This document shows positions 42,763-51,304 of a stretch of DNA of 64,000 nucleotides, in pieces. How positions within the stretch are numbered: position 1 is the first letter of the stretch; each line of letters opens with the position of its first letter. The translations under genes and the position numbers were made by a program. The stretch comes from Hyphomonas sp. (GTDB lineage Bacteria > Pseudomonadota > Alphaproteobacteria > Caulobacterales > Hyphomonadaceae): assembly GCF_017792385.1 (NCBI RefSeq), contig NZ_CP051230.1:3038001-3102000 (forward strand), in the 5' to 3' direction. Under the pieces are notes generated by a model. That model saw only the letters and a program-made list of their open reading frames with translations, made no database searches and was not told where the DNA came from.

Positions 42763-43854
42763 TTACAGCTTGCCGTCCATGGCGGCCACGATCTCGGGAT
42801 GCGCGATCTTGCCGCCTGCCACGTTCACGCCCCCTGCGAGGTGGGGGTCGGACTGGATGGCCGCGTCGACACCTTTGTTCGCAAGCGCCATGGCGAAGGG
42901 AAGGGTTGCGTTCGACAGGGCAATCGTAGACGTCCGGGCCACTGCGGCCGGCATGTTGGTGACGCAATAGTGGATGACACCGCCAATTTCATAGACCGGA
43001 TCATCATGCGTGGTGGGCCGGCTTGTTTCGAAACAGCCACCCTGGTCGATGGCAATGTCAACCACGACAGAACCGGGTTTCATCAGGCTGATCTGGTCTG
43101 CGGACACGACTTTCGGCGCTTCCGAGCCGGGCAGAAGCACGGCGCCCACCACAAGATCTGCCGTGCGCAGCAGGGATTCGATGGCAGACGAGGTGGAATA
43201 GAGACAGCGCGCCCGGCCCGCAAAGATGACGTCCAGTTCGCGAAGGCGGTCCAGAGAGCGGTCGAGAATGGTTACATTGGCGCCGAGCCCCACCGCCATT
43301 TCAGCTGCATTCCGGCCCGCGACGCCGCCGCCAATGACGAGGACATTGCCCGGCGCTACACCGGTGACGCCGCCCAGAAGTGTGCCGGACCCACCATTGG
43401 AGATTTCGAGATATTTTGCGCCAGCCTGGATCGACAGGCGTCCGGCCACTTCGCTCATCGGCGTGAGCAGCGGCAGTCGTCCGAAACGGTCCGTCACCGT
43501 CTCATAGGCGATGCAGGTCGCGCCGGAATTCATCAGCCCTCTTGTCTGCTCCGGGTCGGGCGCAAGGTGCAGATAGGTGAACAGCGTGTGGCGGGGCTGC
43601 AGCCGGGCGATTTCAACGGGCTGCGGTTCCTTCACCTTGATGATCATGTCGGACGCTTCGAACAATGCGTCTGCATCAGCTACGATGGAACAGCCGACGG
43701 ATTCGTACAATTCGTCTGTAAAGCCGACCACGGATCCAGCGCCTGTTTCGACTGAAACAGTGTGGCCCGACCGGATCAGTTCCTGTGCGCCCTGCGGCGT
43801 GAGGCCGACGCGGTATTCACGGTTCTTGAGTTCTTTTGGAGTGCCGATACGCAA
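42763..43854 (-). CDS. ald: Alanine dehydrogenase
   Basis: A 363-aa NAD-dependent enzyme that oxidises L-alanine to pyruvate and ammonia. It opens with the typical MRIGTPKELKNREYRVGLTP, has the catalytic Lys in IIKVKEPQP and His in FTYLHLAP, and the Rossmann motif VLVIGGGVAGRNAAEMA. Length and order match the family. Its place behind an alanine-producing aminotransferase gives it a clear job: it regenerates pyruvate, the amino acceptor, and frees nitrogen. Fourth gene of the minus-strand operon, 44 bp after the porin. Confidence 0.95.
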   Translation of the reverse strand: MRIGTPKELKNREYRVGLTPQGAQELIRSGHTVSVETGAGSVVGFTDELYESVGCSIVADADALFEASDMIIKVKEPQPVEIARLQPRHTLFTYLHLAPDPEQTRGLMNSGATCIAYETVTDRFGRLPLLTPMSEVAGRLSIQAGAKYLEISNGGSGTLLGGVTGVAPGNVLVIGGGVAGRNAAEMAVGLGANVTILDRSLDRLRELDVIFAGRARCLYSTSSAIESLLRTADLVVGAVLLPGSEAPKVVSADQISLMKPGSVVVDIAIDQGGCFETSRPTTHDDPVYEIGGVIHYCVTNMPAAVARTSTIALSNATLPFAMALANKGVDAAIQSDPHLAGGVNVAGGKIAHPEIVAAMDGKL

Positions 43855-43898
43855 GTCTACGATCCTTCGAAATAATCAGTGAGAATGGGAAAAGTGTG

Positions 43899-45218
43899 TC
43901 AGAACTGGCTGACAAGGTTCAGGCGCAGGCGTTGTTGCCAGTCTTCCGTCGAGACAGGGATCAGTTCGGTATCCTTGACGCGGTAGGCGGAGAACGTGGC
44001 GTCCAGCGTCAGGTGCTCGCCCAGCACATAGGATGCCGACAGGGCATGCTGGAGATAATTGCTGCCATACGGAATATTGTCCTGAGCGAAGGCGGCAAAC
44101 ACCGCGTCGGCCTCGGCGCTGTGGTATCCATAGCTGAAGCGGGCATCACCGGTCGTGCTCGCCCGTCCGAGCGCGGCGGTCACGGAATAGCCGGTGTCAT
44201 AATCGTCTGCGCCGAGGTTTTGCACGATATCGGCCTGAACCTGTACCGGCCAGCGATCACCAAGGCCAGTATAGGCGGCTGAGGCGATAACGTCGATCAA
44301 GTCATAGTCGGAAACATAGGCGCCGGACGCGTCGAGCCGGTTGGTTCTCGTGTCGCCCGTATCCGCAGTGCCGAGTGCTTCGAGTTCATAGTCATAATAG
44401 CCGGCCGCGAGACCGAATTTCCAGCCGGGCCCGGCCTGGTGGTCCAGGACCAGCTGAAGCCCGGACGCGATGCTGTCGGCATCAGCGACGGACCGTTCGA
44501 TCGGGAACAGAAGCGCATTGGCCTGAAGCTGTGTGGCGCCTGTGTCGAGGGCGGCGTACTGCGCGGCGAGGCCCTGCGGATTGACATCCCCGTCCCAGAC
44601 CAGATCGGTGCGCCGGAAAGGATTGGCAAATTTGCCGCCGGTCAGGGTCAGGGCGCCAAATGTCCTCCGGCCATAGAGCCGGTCGAGACTGACCTGCAGG
44701 TCATCATTGAAATTGGACAGGGAGACATCTGCGGAATTGGGGTCATCCGGATCCCCCGTCACCAGCCTGGCGCCAAGTTCAAGGTCGGGAGAGGCTTGAT
44801 AGGATGCTGCGAGCCGCCCCCGGACCACGCCGCGGGAATCGGTGCGCTGCGAGCCTTCTGAAGTATTGTATTCGTATCTGAGACGGGCATCGCCGCTGAG
44901 CCGGAACCGGGACGCGGCCGCCGGCCCGGGCACGGAATCCGGCGCAGTCAGGGCCGGATCAGGACGTGCTGCAGGCTGGAGGATTGGCGACGCGTCCCGG
45001 CGTTCAGGGGTTCCTGCTGCCAGAAGGGCTTCGAGGCGTTCCAGACGCGCCTCCTGTGCGCGGATCCGGTCCTGCAGCTCGGCAATCACCGCCGCCTGGT
45101 CGTCTGCGTCCGGCGCTTCGGCCGCAGCCGGCAAATGCGCGCCCGTCAGCAGGATCAGGACAAGTGCGGTCGCGGTCCGGACGGGTCTGGCAGCGGAGCG
45201 GGATGGGGCGCAGGGCAT
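43899..45218 (-). CDS. Putative porin with coiled-coil N-terminus
   Basis: A 439-aa outer-membrane protein. A Sec signal (TALVLILLTGAHLPAAAEA) is followed by a short coiled coil, ADDQAAVIAELQDRIRAQEA then RLERLEALLA, as in trimeric porins that bind the cell wall. The barrel begins with RFRLSGDARLRYEYNT and ends in a terminal Phe (RLRLNLVSQF). It belongs to the 'putative porin' family (Porin_5-like). GGGAGGGATCTGACC precedes the ATG, 2 bp after the aldehyde-dehydrogenase stop, so it is coupled to that gene. Presumably it admits the amine or its precursor. Confidence 0.82.
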   Translation of the reverse strand: MPCAPSRSAARPVRTATALVLILLTGAHLPAAAEAPDADDQAAVIAELQDRIRAQEARLERLEALLAAGTPERRDASPILQPAARPDPALTAPDSVPGPAAASRFRLSGDARLRYEYNTSEGSQRTDSRGVVRGRLAASYQASPDLELGARLVTGDPDDPNSADVSLSNFNDDLQVSLDRLYGRRTFGALTLTGGKFANPFRRTDLVWDGDVNPQGLAAQYAALDTGATQLQANALLFPIERSVADADSIASGLQLVLDHQAGPGWKFGLAAGYYDYELEALGTADTGDTRTNRLDASGAYVSDYDLIDVIASAAYTGLGDRWPVQVQADIVQNLGADDYDTGYSVTAALGRASTTGDARFSYGYHSAEADAVFAAFAQDNIPYGSNYLQHALSASYVLGEHLTLDATFSAYRVKDTELIPVSTEDWQQRLRLNLVSQF

Positions 45219-45220
45219 GG

Positions 45221-46693
45221 TCAGATCCCTCCCATGGCGACATATTTGATTTCGAGATAGTCATCGAGGCCGTAGCGCGAGCCTTCGCGGCCCATGCCGG
45301 ATTCCTTGACGCCGCCAAACGGCGTGGAATCTCCGGAAATGGCCACATCATTCAGGCCGATCATGCCGGCTTCGAGGTTTTCCGCCATCCGCCAGGCGCG
45401 GGAATAGTCACGGGTCCAGAAATAGGCTGCCAGCCCGTAGGGCGTGTCATTGGCCAGGGCGATGGCCTGCGCATCGGTGTCGAATGTAAAGACCGGGGCT
45501 ACGGGACCAAAGATCTCCGTGGACGCAATGTCCATTTCGGATGTGACATCGGTCAGGATCGTCGGGGGATGGAAATTTCCTGCCTCTTCCGGCACACGCG
45601 CGGTGATCCGGCGGGCCCCGCCGGACAGGGCGCCTTCGACAAGTTGCGTCACCTTGCGCTTGGCGGCCAGATTGATCATCGGTCCCATGTCACAGGCCGG
45701 ATCGAAGCCGTCCGACACGTTCATCGCATCTGCCGCGGCGGCAAACTTTGCCAGAAACTCGTCGCGGATCGCCGTGTGCAGCAGGATGCGGTTCGCACAA
45801 ATGCAGGTCTGTCCCGCATTGCGGAACTTGGCCACCATGGCGCCTGCGACGGCCGCATCGATGTCGGCATCCTCGAAGACGATGAAGGGCGCATTGCCGC
45901 CGAGTTCGAGTGACAGGCGCTTCATGGTCGCCGCGCTTTGCTGCATCAGCAACTTGCCCACCCGGGTCGATCCGGTGAAGGAGAGTTTCCTGATGTCTGC
46001 ATGGCCCGTCAGGACACTGGCGATGGGGGCCGGGTCCTTGGCGGTGACCACCTGGAACACGCCGGCCGGGAATCCGGCCTCTTCCGCCAGCACTTCCAGG
46101 GCGAGCGCCGACAGCGGGGTTTCATCCGATGGCTTCAGGATGATCACACACCCGGCCGCCAGCGCAGGCGCAGCCTTGCGGGTGATCATGCCGCTTGGGA
46201 AATTCCACGGCGTGATTGCGCCGACAATGCCGACCGGCTGGCGGATCACGATCTGGCGCCGGGACGCGGCGCTTGTGGGGATCACATCGCCATAGGCGCG
46301 CTTGGCCTCTTCGGCAAACCATTCGATATAGGCCGCGTTGAAGCTGACTTCGCGGCGCGCCTCGGCGAGCGGCTTGCCCTGTTCCAGTGTCAGGATTTCC
46401 CCCAATTCCCGCTCGGCCGACAGGATGAGGTCGTGCCAACGGCGCAGGATGCTGCAACGTTCCCGGGCCGTCAGCGCAGCCCAGTCGGCTTGGGCCGTAC
46501 GCGCACGGACCACGGCCTCTTCGGCATGAGCGGCATCAAGATCGGGAATGCGGGCGATGATCGCGCCGTCTGACGGATTGACGACGTCAAAACGGGTTTC
46601 CGCGTTCAAGGAATCCAGTCTCGTGGCGATGCGTTCCAGCATAGCATTCGTCTCCGCAGCCAGGTGCGGCATGGCAGAAATCGTGTGTGACAT
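45221..46693 (-). CDS. NAD(P)-dependent aldehyde dehydrogenase, succinate-semialdehyde type
   Basis: A 490-aa aldehyde dehydrogenase. Key elements are PWNFPSGMITRKAAPALAAG, FTGSTRVGKLLM, the general base in LELGGNAPFIVFEDADIDAA, and the catalytic Cys in NAGQTCICANR. Overall pattern is that of succinate-/glutarate-semialdehyde dehydrogenases (GabD, DavD). The start at 46693 is one base after the aminotransferase stop. The enzyme would oxidise the (amino)aldehyde formed by the aminotransferase to an acid. C4 and C5 substrates cannot be told apart from the sequence; the nearby glutaryl-CoA genes favour C5. Confidence 0.9.
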   Translation of the reverse strand: MSHTISAMPHLAAETNAMLERIATRLDSLNAETRFDVVNPSDGAIIARIPDLDAAHAEEAVVRARTAQADWAALTARERCSILRRWHDLILSAERELGEILTLEQGKPLAEARREVSFNAAYIEWFAEEAKRAYGDVIPTSAASRRQIVIRQPVGIVGAITPWNFPSGMITRKAAPALAAGCVIILKPSDETPLSALALEVLAEEAGFPAGVFQVVTAKDPAPIASVLTGHADIRKLSFTGSTRVGKLLMQQSAATMKRLSLELGGNAPFIVFEDADIDAAVAGAMVAKFRNAGQTCICANRILLHTAIRDEFLAKFAAAADAMNVSDGFDPACDMGPMINLAAKRKVTQLVEGALSGGARRITARVPEEAGNFHPPTILTDVTSEMDIASTEIFGPVAPVFTFDTDAQAIALANDTPYGLAAYFWTRDYSRAWRMAENLEAGMIGLNDVAISGDSTPFGGVKESGMGREGSRYGLDDYLEIKYVAMGGI

Positions 46694-46694
46694 G

Positions 46695-48068
46695 TCAGGC
46701 GATCCCGAACCGTGCAGCCGTTTCGGACAGGCCTTCGGATGCGATCCGGACGAGGTCGTCGATTTGTTCATGCGTGATCGTCAAAGGCGGACAGATCACC
46801 ATGGATTGACCCACCGCCCGCATGATCAGGCCCTTGTCGAGACAGATGTCACGGCAGATGTTCGCCGCATTGTCCTCGGCGGTGAAGGCTTCGCGTGCCT
46901 CGTGGGACTTCATCAGCTGAAGTCCGGCGATCAGGCCCGCGCCGCGCACTTCTCCGATGATGGCGTGCTGGTCAGCAAGTTCCTGAAGGCGCGCATGCAT
47001 ATAGGGGCCGACATCCTCGCGAACACGGGCGACGAGGCCCTCGCGTTCGATGATGTTGATATTGGCATGGGCCACGGCGCAAGACACCGGATGGCCGGAA
47101 TAGGTGTAGCCATGTGAGATCGGCCCGCCCTCGTTGAGCGTTTCGAAAATTTCGTCGCTGAACGCGATGGCGGAAATCGGCAGGTAGCCGGAAGACATGC
47201 CTTTGGCCATCGGCATGATGTCGGGCTGGACGCCATAATGTTCGCAACCGAACCATTCACCCAGACGACCGAAGCCGCAGATGACTTCATCCGATACCAG
47301 CAGGATGTCGTGCTTGCGGCAGATCCTCTGGATTTCCGGCCAATAGGTGGACGGCGGGTCAATCACACCGCCGGCGCCCTGGATCGGCTCGCCGATGAAG
47401 GCGGCAATATTGTCAGCCCCAATTTCGAGAATCTTGTCTTCCAGCGCCTGAGCAGCGCGAACGCCGAACTCTTCCGGAGTCATGTTTCCTCCGTGGGCGT
47501 ACCAGTGGGGTTCCATGATGTGCTCGAAGCCGGGCAGGGTGGATGAGCCCATATCGTGCATGTGTTTCATACCGCCCAGGCTGGTCGCGGCCAGCGTGCT
47601 GCCATGATAGCCGAGGTTCCGACCGATGAATTTGTATTTCTCGGGCCGGCCGCGCACATGCCAGTAATGGCGTGCCATACGGATGACCGTGTCGTTGGCT
47701 TCCGAGCCGGAATTGGCGAAGAAGAAATGGTTCAAATTCCCGGGCGCGATCTCTGACAGTTTCTGCGCCAGTTCGATCTGGCTGGGCGTGGCGCTCTGGA
47801 AGAAGGAATTGTAGAAGGGCAGCTGTTCCATCTGCTGGGCGGCCACATCGACGAGTTCCTGGCGCCCGTAGCCGACATTTACGCACCAAAGGCCGGCCAT
47901 GCCATCCAGTATGCGATTGTTGTCGCTGTCGGTGACGTAACATCCATCCGCCCCGGTGATGACGCGCACGCCGCGCTCGGCCAGGGATTTCGGATCGCAG
48001 AAGGGATGAATGTGGTGAGAGGCATCCAGTGCCTGCCACTGTGCTGTGTTCCGATGTGCGATCGCCAT
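46695..48068 (-). CDS. Class III aminotransferase, SpuC (putrescine-pyruvate) type
   Basis: A 457-aa PLP enzyme. It starts with WQALDASHHIHPFCD and continues with ILDGMAGLWCVNVGYGRQEL, LPFYNSFFQSATP, FFANSGSEANDTVIRMARHY and GAGGVIDPPSTYWPEIQRIC; the PLP Lys is in MPMAKGMSSGYLP. This is very close to the SpuC group, which transfers the amino group of putrescine or cadaverine to pyruvate and yields alanine. First gene of the operon with aldehyde dehydrogenase, porin, alanine dehydrogenase and an outer-membrane protein. A LysR-type dyad lies 79 bp upstream. The exact amine is not fixed. Confidence 0.88.
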   Translation of the reverse strand: MAIAHRNTAQWQALDASHHIHPFCDPKSLAERGVRVITGADGCYVTDSDNNRILDGMAGLWCVNVGYGRQELVDVAAQQMEQLPFYNSFFQSATPSQIELAQKLSEIAPGNLNHFFFANSGSEANDTVIRMARHYWHVRGRPEKYKFIGRNLGYHGSTLAATSLGGMKHMHDMGSSTLPGFEHIMEPHWYAHGGNMTPEEFGVRAAQALEDKILEIGADNIAAFIGEPIQGAGGVIDPPSTYWPEIQRICRKHDILLVSDEVICGFGRLGEWFGCEHYGVQPDIMPMAKGMSSGYLPISAIAFSDEIFETLNEGGPISHGYTYSGHPVSCAVAHANINIIEREGLVARVREDVGPYMHARLQELADQHAIIGEVRGAGLIAGLQLMKSHEAREAFTAEDNAANICRDICLDKGLIMRAVGQSMVICPPLTITHEQIDDLVRIASEGLSETAARFGIA

Positions 48069-48146
48069 TGCGCGTCCCTTTCATGTCTTTGAGGCCATGT
48101 TGGGCCGCCGCCGGGATGCGGAGAAGATGACTAAACCGATGGGGGC

Positions 48147-48163
48147 GGTGCGGTTTCGGCACC
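48147..48163. promoter_or_regulatory. LysR-box-like dyad a (GGTGC-N7-GCACC)
   Basis: GGTGCGGTTTCGGCACC, with T and A of the dyad 11 bases apart, centred about 87 bp upstream of the aminotransferase start. Confidence 0.65.
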
Positions 48164-48188
48164 GAACACCGAAAACGTCACCACCTGC

Positions 48189-48833
48189 TCAATCTTTCCA
48201 GAGACCGCGCATGAGCCGGGCAATCTCCCGGTCCTGAACACCGCCACGCATTTCGAGGGCCTGCACCACGCGCTGCTGGTCTCCGGCCGGATGAGTCTGG
48301 CTGAGCTTTGACACGGCATCCATTCGGGTGATGGCAATGCGGAAAGAGCGAATGTGGGGCAGCAGGGTCTCGACCTTTCCGTCGGGCGCATGTTCGATCA
48401 ACCAGCTGCTGCCGGAATCCGCTTCGCTCTCTGCAATTGTCGTGCGCATGATGGCCAGCTGCGCGTCATCATCATCCACAGGTGTAAGCACACCGCGCAC
48501 CTGTGCCGCCACATAATTCCAGGTCGGAACAGTCGGTCGTTCGGCATACCAGCTCGCGGAGATATAGGCATTCGGTCCGTTGAAGATGGCCAAGGCGTTC
48601 TGACCTGCCTGAAGCGTTGCAGCGTGCGGATTGTGACGCGCCATATGTCCTATCAGCTCCGTTGAGCCATCCGGTGCCACGTCCAGATACATCGGGATCG
48701 CGGTTGCATAGGGCAGGCCATCGCTGCTCGTGACAAGCTGGCCGAAAGGATGCTCAGCGATGATGGCAATGGGATCTTCGGCGCGATAGGCCTTTGGAAT
48801 ATACATGTCCCATGGCGGGGTTTCGCTGGTCAT
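48189..48833 (-). CDS. PaiB-like FMN-binding protein
   Basis: A 214-aa split-barrel flavoprotein of the PaiB family: MYIPKAYRAEDPIAIIAEHP at the start, FGQLVTSSDGLPYATAIPMY, HMARHNPHA, YISASWYAERPTVPTWNYVA and LLPHIRSFRIAITRM. PaiB was named a negative regulator of protease production in Bacillus, and its partner PaiA is a polyamine acetyltransferase; the reaction of PaiB itself is unsettled. It stands alone before the SpuC-type operon. The dyad b site lies 79 bp upstream of its start, the same distance as for the aminotransferase. Confidence 0.85.
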   Translation of the reverse strand: MTSETPPWDMYIPKAYRAEDPIAIIAEHPFGQLVTSSDGLPYATAIPMYLDVAPDGSTELIGHMARHNPHAATLQAGQNALAIFNGPNAYISASWYAERPTVPTWNYVAAQVRGVLTPVDDDDAQLAIMRTTIAESEADSGSSWLIEHAPDGKVETLLPHIRSFRIAITRMDAVSKLSQTHPAGDQQRVVQALEMRGGVQDREIARLMRGLWKD

Positions 48834-48911
48834 GAAGTGTCTCCCTGTGCTGTGTTCGCGCCAGTTTTCCTGCCTGCGGCCCGATTGTCAGGCGCGTAAT
48901 TTCCCGGCACC

Positions 48912-48928
48912 GGTGCGGCGAGGGCACC
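48912..48928. promoter_or_regulatory. LysR-box-like dyad b (GGTGC-N7-GCACC)
   Basis: GGTGCGGCGAGGGCACC in the divergent region between the PaiB-like gene and the serine hydrolase. A looser GGTGC-N9-GCACC follows at 48931-48949 and may be a second half-strength site. Confidence 0.6.
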
Positions 48929-49034
48929 GGGGTGCAACTCCTTCGCACCTGAGCGGCACGTCCCGACCCTGTAAGGTTTCCGAAAGACCGGCCGTGTGAC
49001 TGCGACCCGAGGCATGCCTGCAAGGAGACCCTTT

Positions 49035-50195
49035 GTGACCTTATCCCCCGAGCTGACCCAAGAGCGCAACACGGAACTGGGTGACATCGTGTCTGCCTAT
49101 GCCGGAAAGCTCATGCCCGATGTGCAGATGCGGACATTCGCCAACACGCACAGGATTTTCCCGACACGCACGATAAAGGCCGGCGGCAGCGCAGTGCCGA
49201 TCCCCCGCGCGGCCAGTATGCTCGAGGACATGCCCATCGCGGCGAATGGCGAGATGTATGACCTGTACGACTATGTGTCTCGAAACCGCCTGGTCGGACT
49301 GCTGGCCATCAAGGATGGTGAGATCGTCCATGAGTTCCACGATGCTGGTTTCACCGCCGATACGCGGTGGATGTCGATGTCCATGGCCAAGTCCGTCTCC
49401 ACCACACTGGTCGGCACGGCAATCCAGGATGGGTTCATCGACAGTGTCGACGATCAACTCGTGAAATACATGCCCGAGCTGGCCGGCAGCGGATATGATG
49501 GGGTGTCCATCCGGCACTTGCTGCAGATGACGTCCGGCGTGCAGTGGGATGACACCCATACCACGGCGGGATCGGAACGGAGGATCATGCTGGACTTGCA
49601 GGTTGCCCAGGAGTCAGGGGCGATCATGGAGTTCATGGCATCCCTGCCGCGCATCGCCGAGCCGGGCGATGTCTGGAATTACAGTACCGGCGAGACGCAT
49701 GTGGTCGGGGCGCTGGTGAAAGCGGCCACCGGAAAATGGCTTGCGGATTATTGTTCCGAAACCATGTGGTCGCGGCTTGGCATGCAGGCGGACGCCGAAT
49801 GGTGGCTGGAGGCGCCCAATGGTCTGGAAGTGGCCGGCAGTGGAATCTGCGCGACGCTGCATGACTATGCCCGGCTTGGACTGTTTGCCTTGAAGGGCGG
49901 CGTGATCGACGGCGAAGCAATCGTTCCGGACGGATGGTTCCGGGAAGCCACAGAGCCGCGCATGGCAGGCGGTTCGCCCCTGAATTACGGTTATATGTGG
50001 TGGCCGGTTCCGGATCGCGAAGGCAATTTCACGGACGGGGCCTTCAGTGCACGCGGCATCTTCGGGCAGTATATCTATATCAACCCTGCACGGAACATTG
50101 TGCTAACTGTTTTGAGTTGCCGGTCCAAGCCGAAATTCGCCGAAGCCATTCTGGACAATGATTTCTTCAACGCGGCCGTGGAGGCCCTGTCCTAG
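49035..50195 (+). CDS. Serine hydrolase, class C beta-lactamase family
   Basis: A 386-aa hydrolase of the beta-lactamase/esterase/DD-peptidase clan. The nucleophile is in SMSMAKSVSTTLVG (Ser116 and Lys119, S-x-x-K); WNYSTGETHVVGALV supplies the Tyr. SIRHLLQMTSGVQW is the usual following helix. Members hydrolyse esters, amides or D-amino-acid peptides; many are not antibiotic resistance enzymes. AAGGAG lies before the GTG at 49035, which I take as the start. No signal is seen, so it is probably cytoplasmic. It is divergent from the PaiB-like gene over dyad b and its last bases overlap the LysR gene tail to tail. Confidence 0.85.
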   Translation: MTLSPELTQERNTELGDIVSAYAGKLMPDVQMRTFANTHRIFPTRTIKAGGSAVPIPRAASMLEDMPIAANGEMYDLYDYVSRNRLVGLLAIKDGEIVHEFHDAGFTADTRWMSMSMAKSVSTTLVGTAIQDGFIDSVDDQLVKYMPELAGSGYDGVSIRHLLQMTSGVQWDDTHTTAGSERRIMLDLQVAQESGAIMEFMASLPRIAEPGDVWNYSTGETHVVGALVKAATGKWLADYCSETMWSRLGMQADAEWWLEAPNGLEVAGSGICATLHDYARLGLFALKGGVIDGEAIVPDGWFREATEPRMAGGSPLNYGYMWWPVPDREGNFTDGAFSARGIFGQYIYINPARNIVLTVLSCRSKPKFAEAILDNDFFNAAVEALS

Positions 50196-51301
50196 CGGGA
50201 CGGTTTGAATTCCGGCGTGTCCTTGGCGATTGTGTTCGTCAGCCATTGCCGGAATTTTCGCAGGCTCGGCTCGTTCCACCGGTCATGGCGTGCGATCAGC
50301 ACATAGTCACCGCGTCTTGGCGGAAAGGCGGGATTGTCCTTGCCGATCCAGACAAGGTCGCCACGTGCAAGATGCTTTTCGGAGAGCAGGGGGTTGGTCA
50401 GTGCAATGCCGCGTCCGTGCCGTGAGGCGTCAACGGTGAGATTGCCCTGCCAGAGGCGTGGACCCTTCAGGCCGTCTCCGCAATCCACGCCGAGCGACTC
50501 CAGCCAGATCTTCCAGGTCTCGGTTGTATTCTCGTGCAACAGCTGATGGTTCAGCAGGTCTTCCGGTGTTTCGATTTCGGGGGCGTTGGCCAGGTAATCC
50601 GGGCTCGCTACGGGAATGATCGGGGATTGTGCGATAACCTGACTGCGCAGATGCGGCGGCAATTCTCCCAAATCCTCATAGGACGCCCAGTACCGGATGT
50701 CGGCGGTTGCCTCGTGAGACAGGAAGTCCGGCGCGGTCACGGAAGGCTTCAGTTCGATTTCCACGCCCTGATTGGCACGTTCCAGGGATGCGATTCGGCG
50801 CGAAAGCCATTGTTGGGCAAAGCCGGGCGTGCTCCAGATCAGCAATTGATGGTGGATGCCCTGATTGAGAACATCCAGCGTGGCATGCGCGACCATATCG
50901 AGGGCCGTGGCAATCGAGCGGTGATAGTCCTTTCCGGCCTCTGTCAGGACAAGGCCGGTTGGCGCGCGTTCCACCAGGGTGATGCCCACCCATTCTTCAA
51001 GCGTCCGCAAATGGCGGCTGAGGACCGCATGATCCCGGTCCAGCCATTTGGCGGCCTTGCGAACACCCCCCAGCCGGGCAATGGCATCGAAGGCACGCAG
51101 GCCCTCGAACGGAGGCAGCGCCTTGCGCTGTGGCGGTTGTTGTCCGGTTCTGGGAAGGTCGTCCTTTCGGTCGGCCATATGGGGGTCCCTGTGATCGCGT
51201 GTCTTGCCTGCATTTGACGGCGCGGGTCGATGCGAAGTCAAGCCGCTGGCTGACTCGCCTGTTGGCGCGGGCGTATCGCGCCCGATTTCAAGGCTGATCA
51301 T
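50192..51301 (-). CDS. LysR-family transcriptional regulator (GcvA-like)
   Basis: A 369-aa regulator. The HTH begins at about residue 63 (LPPFEGLRAFDAIARLGG, then RKAAKWLDRDHAVLSRHLRT), followed by a two-lobe effector-binding domain (WSTPGFAQQWLSRRI, DIRYWASYEDLG, GRGIALTNPLLSEKHLARGD). The first 60 residues are an unusual low-complexity leader. I start at 51301 because GGGAG lies at proper distance and only 3 bp follow the PepSY stop; an internal ATG at 51178 is an alternative. It shares a transcript with the PepSY gene and is the best candidate to bind the four GGTGC-N7-GCACC sites. Confidence 0.85.
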   Translation of the reverse strand: MISLEIGRDTPAPTGESASGLTSHRPAPSNAGKTRDHRDPHMADRKDDLPRTGQQPPQRKALPPFEGLRAFDAIARLGGVRKAAKWLDRDHAVLSRHLRTLEEWVGITLVERAPTGLVLTEAGKDYHRSIATALDMVAHATLDVLNQGIHHQLLIWSTPGFAQQWLSRRIASLERANQGVEIELKPSVTAPDFLSHEATADIRYWASYEDLGELPPHLRSQVIAQSPIIPVASPDYLANAPEIETPEDLLNHQLLHENTTETWKIWLESLGVDCGDGLKGPRLWQGNLTVDASRHGRGIALTNPLLSEKHLARGDLVWIGKDNPAFPPRRGDYVLIARHDRWNEPSLRKFRQWLTNTIAKDTPEFKPSR

Positions 51302-51304
51302 GCT

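Noticed and set aside
48931..48949. Second GGTGC...GCACC dyad as a full LysR box
   Set aside because: The spacer is 9 instead of 7 bases, so the T-N11-A spacing is lost; mentioned only as a possible weak site.
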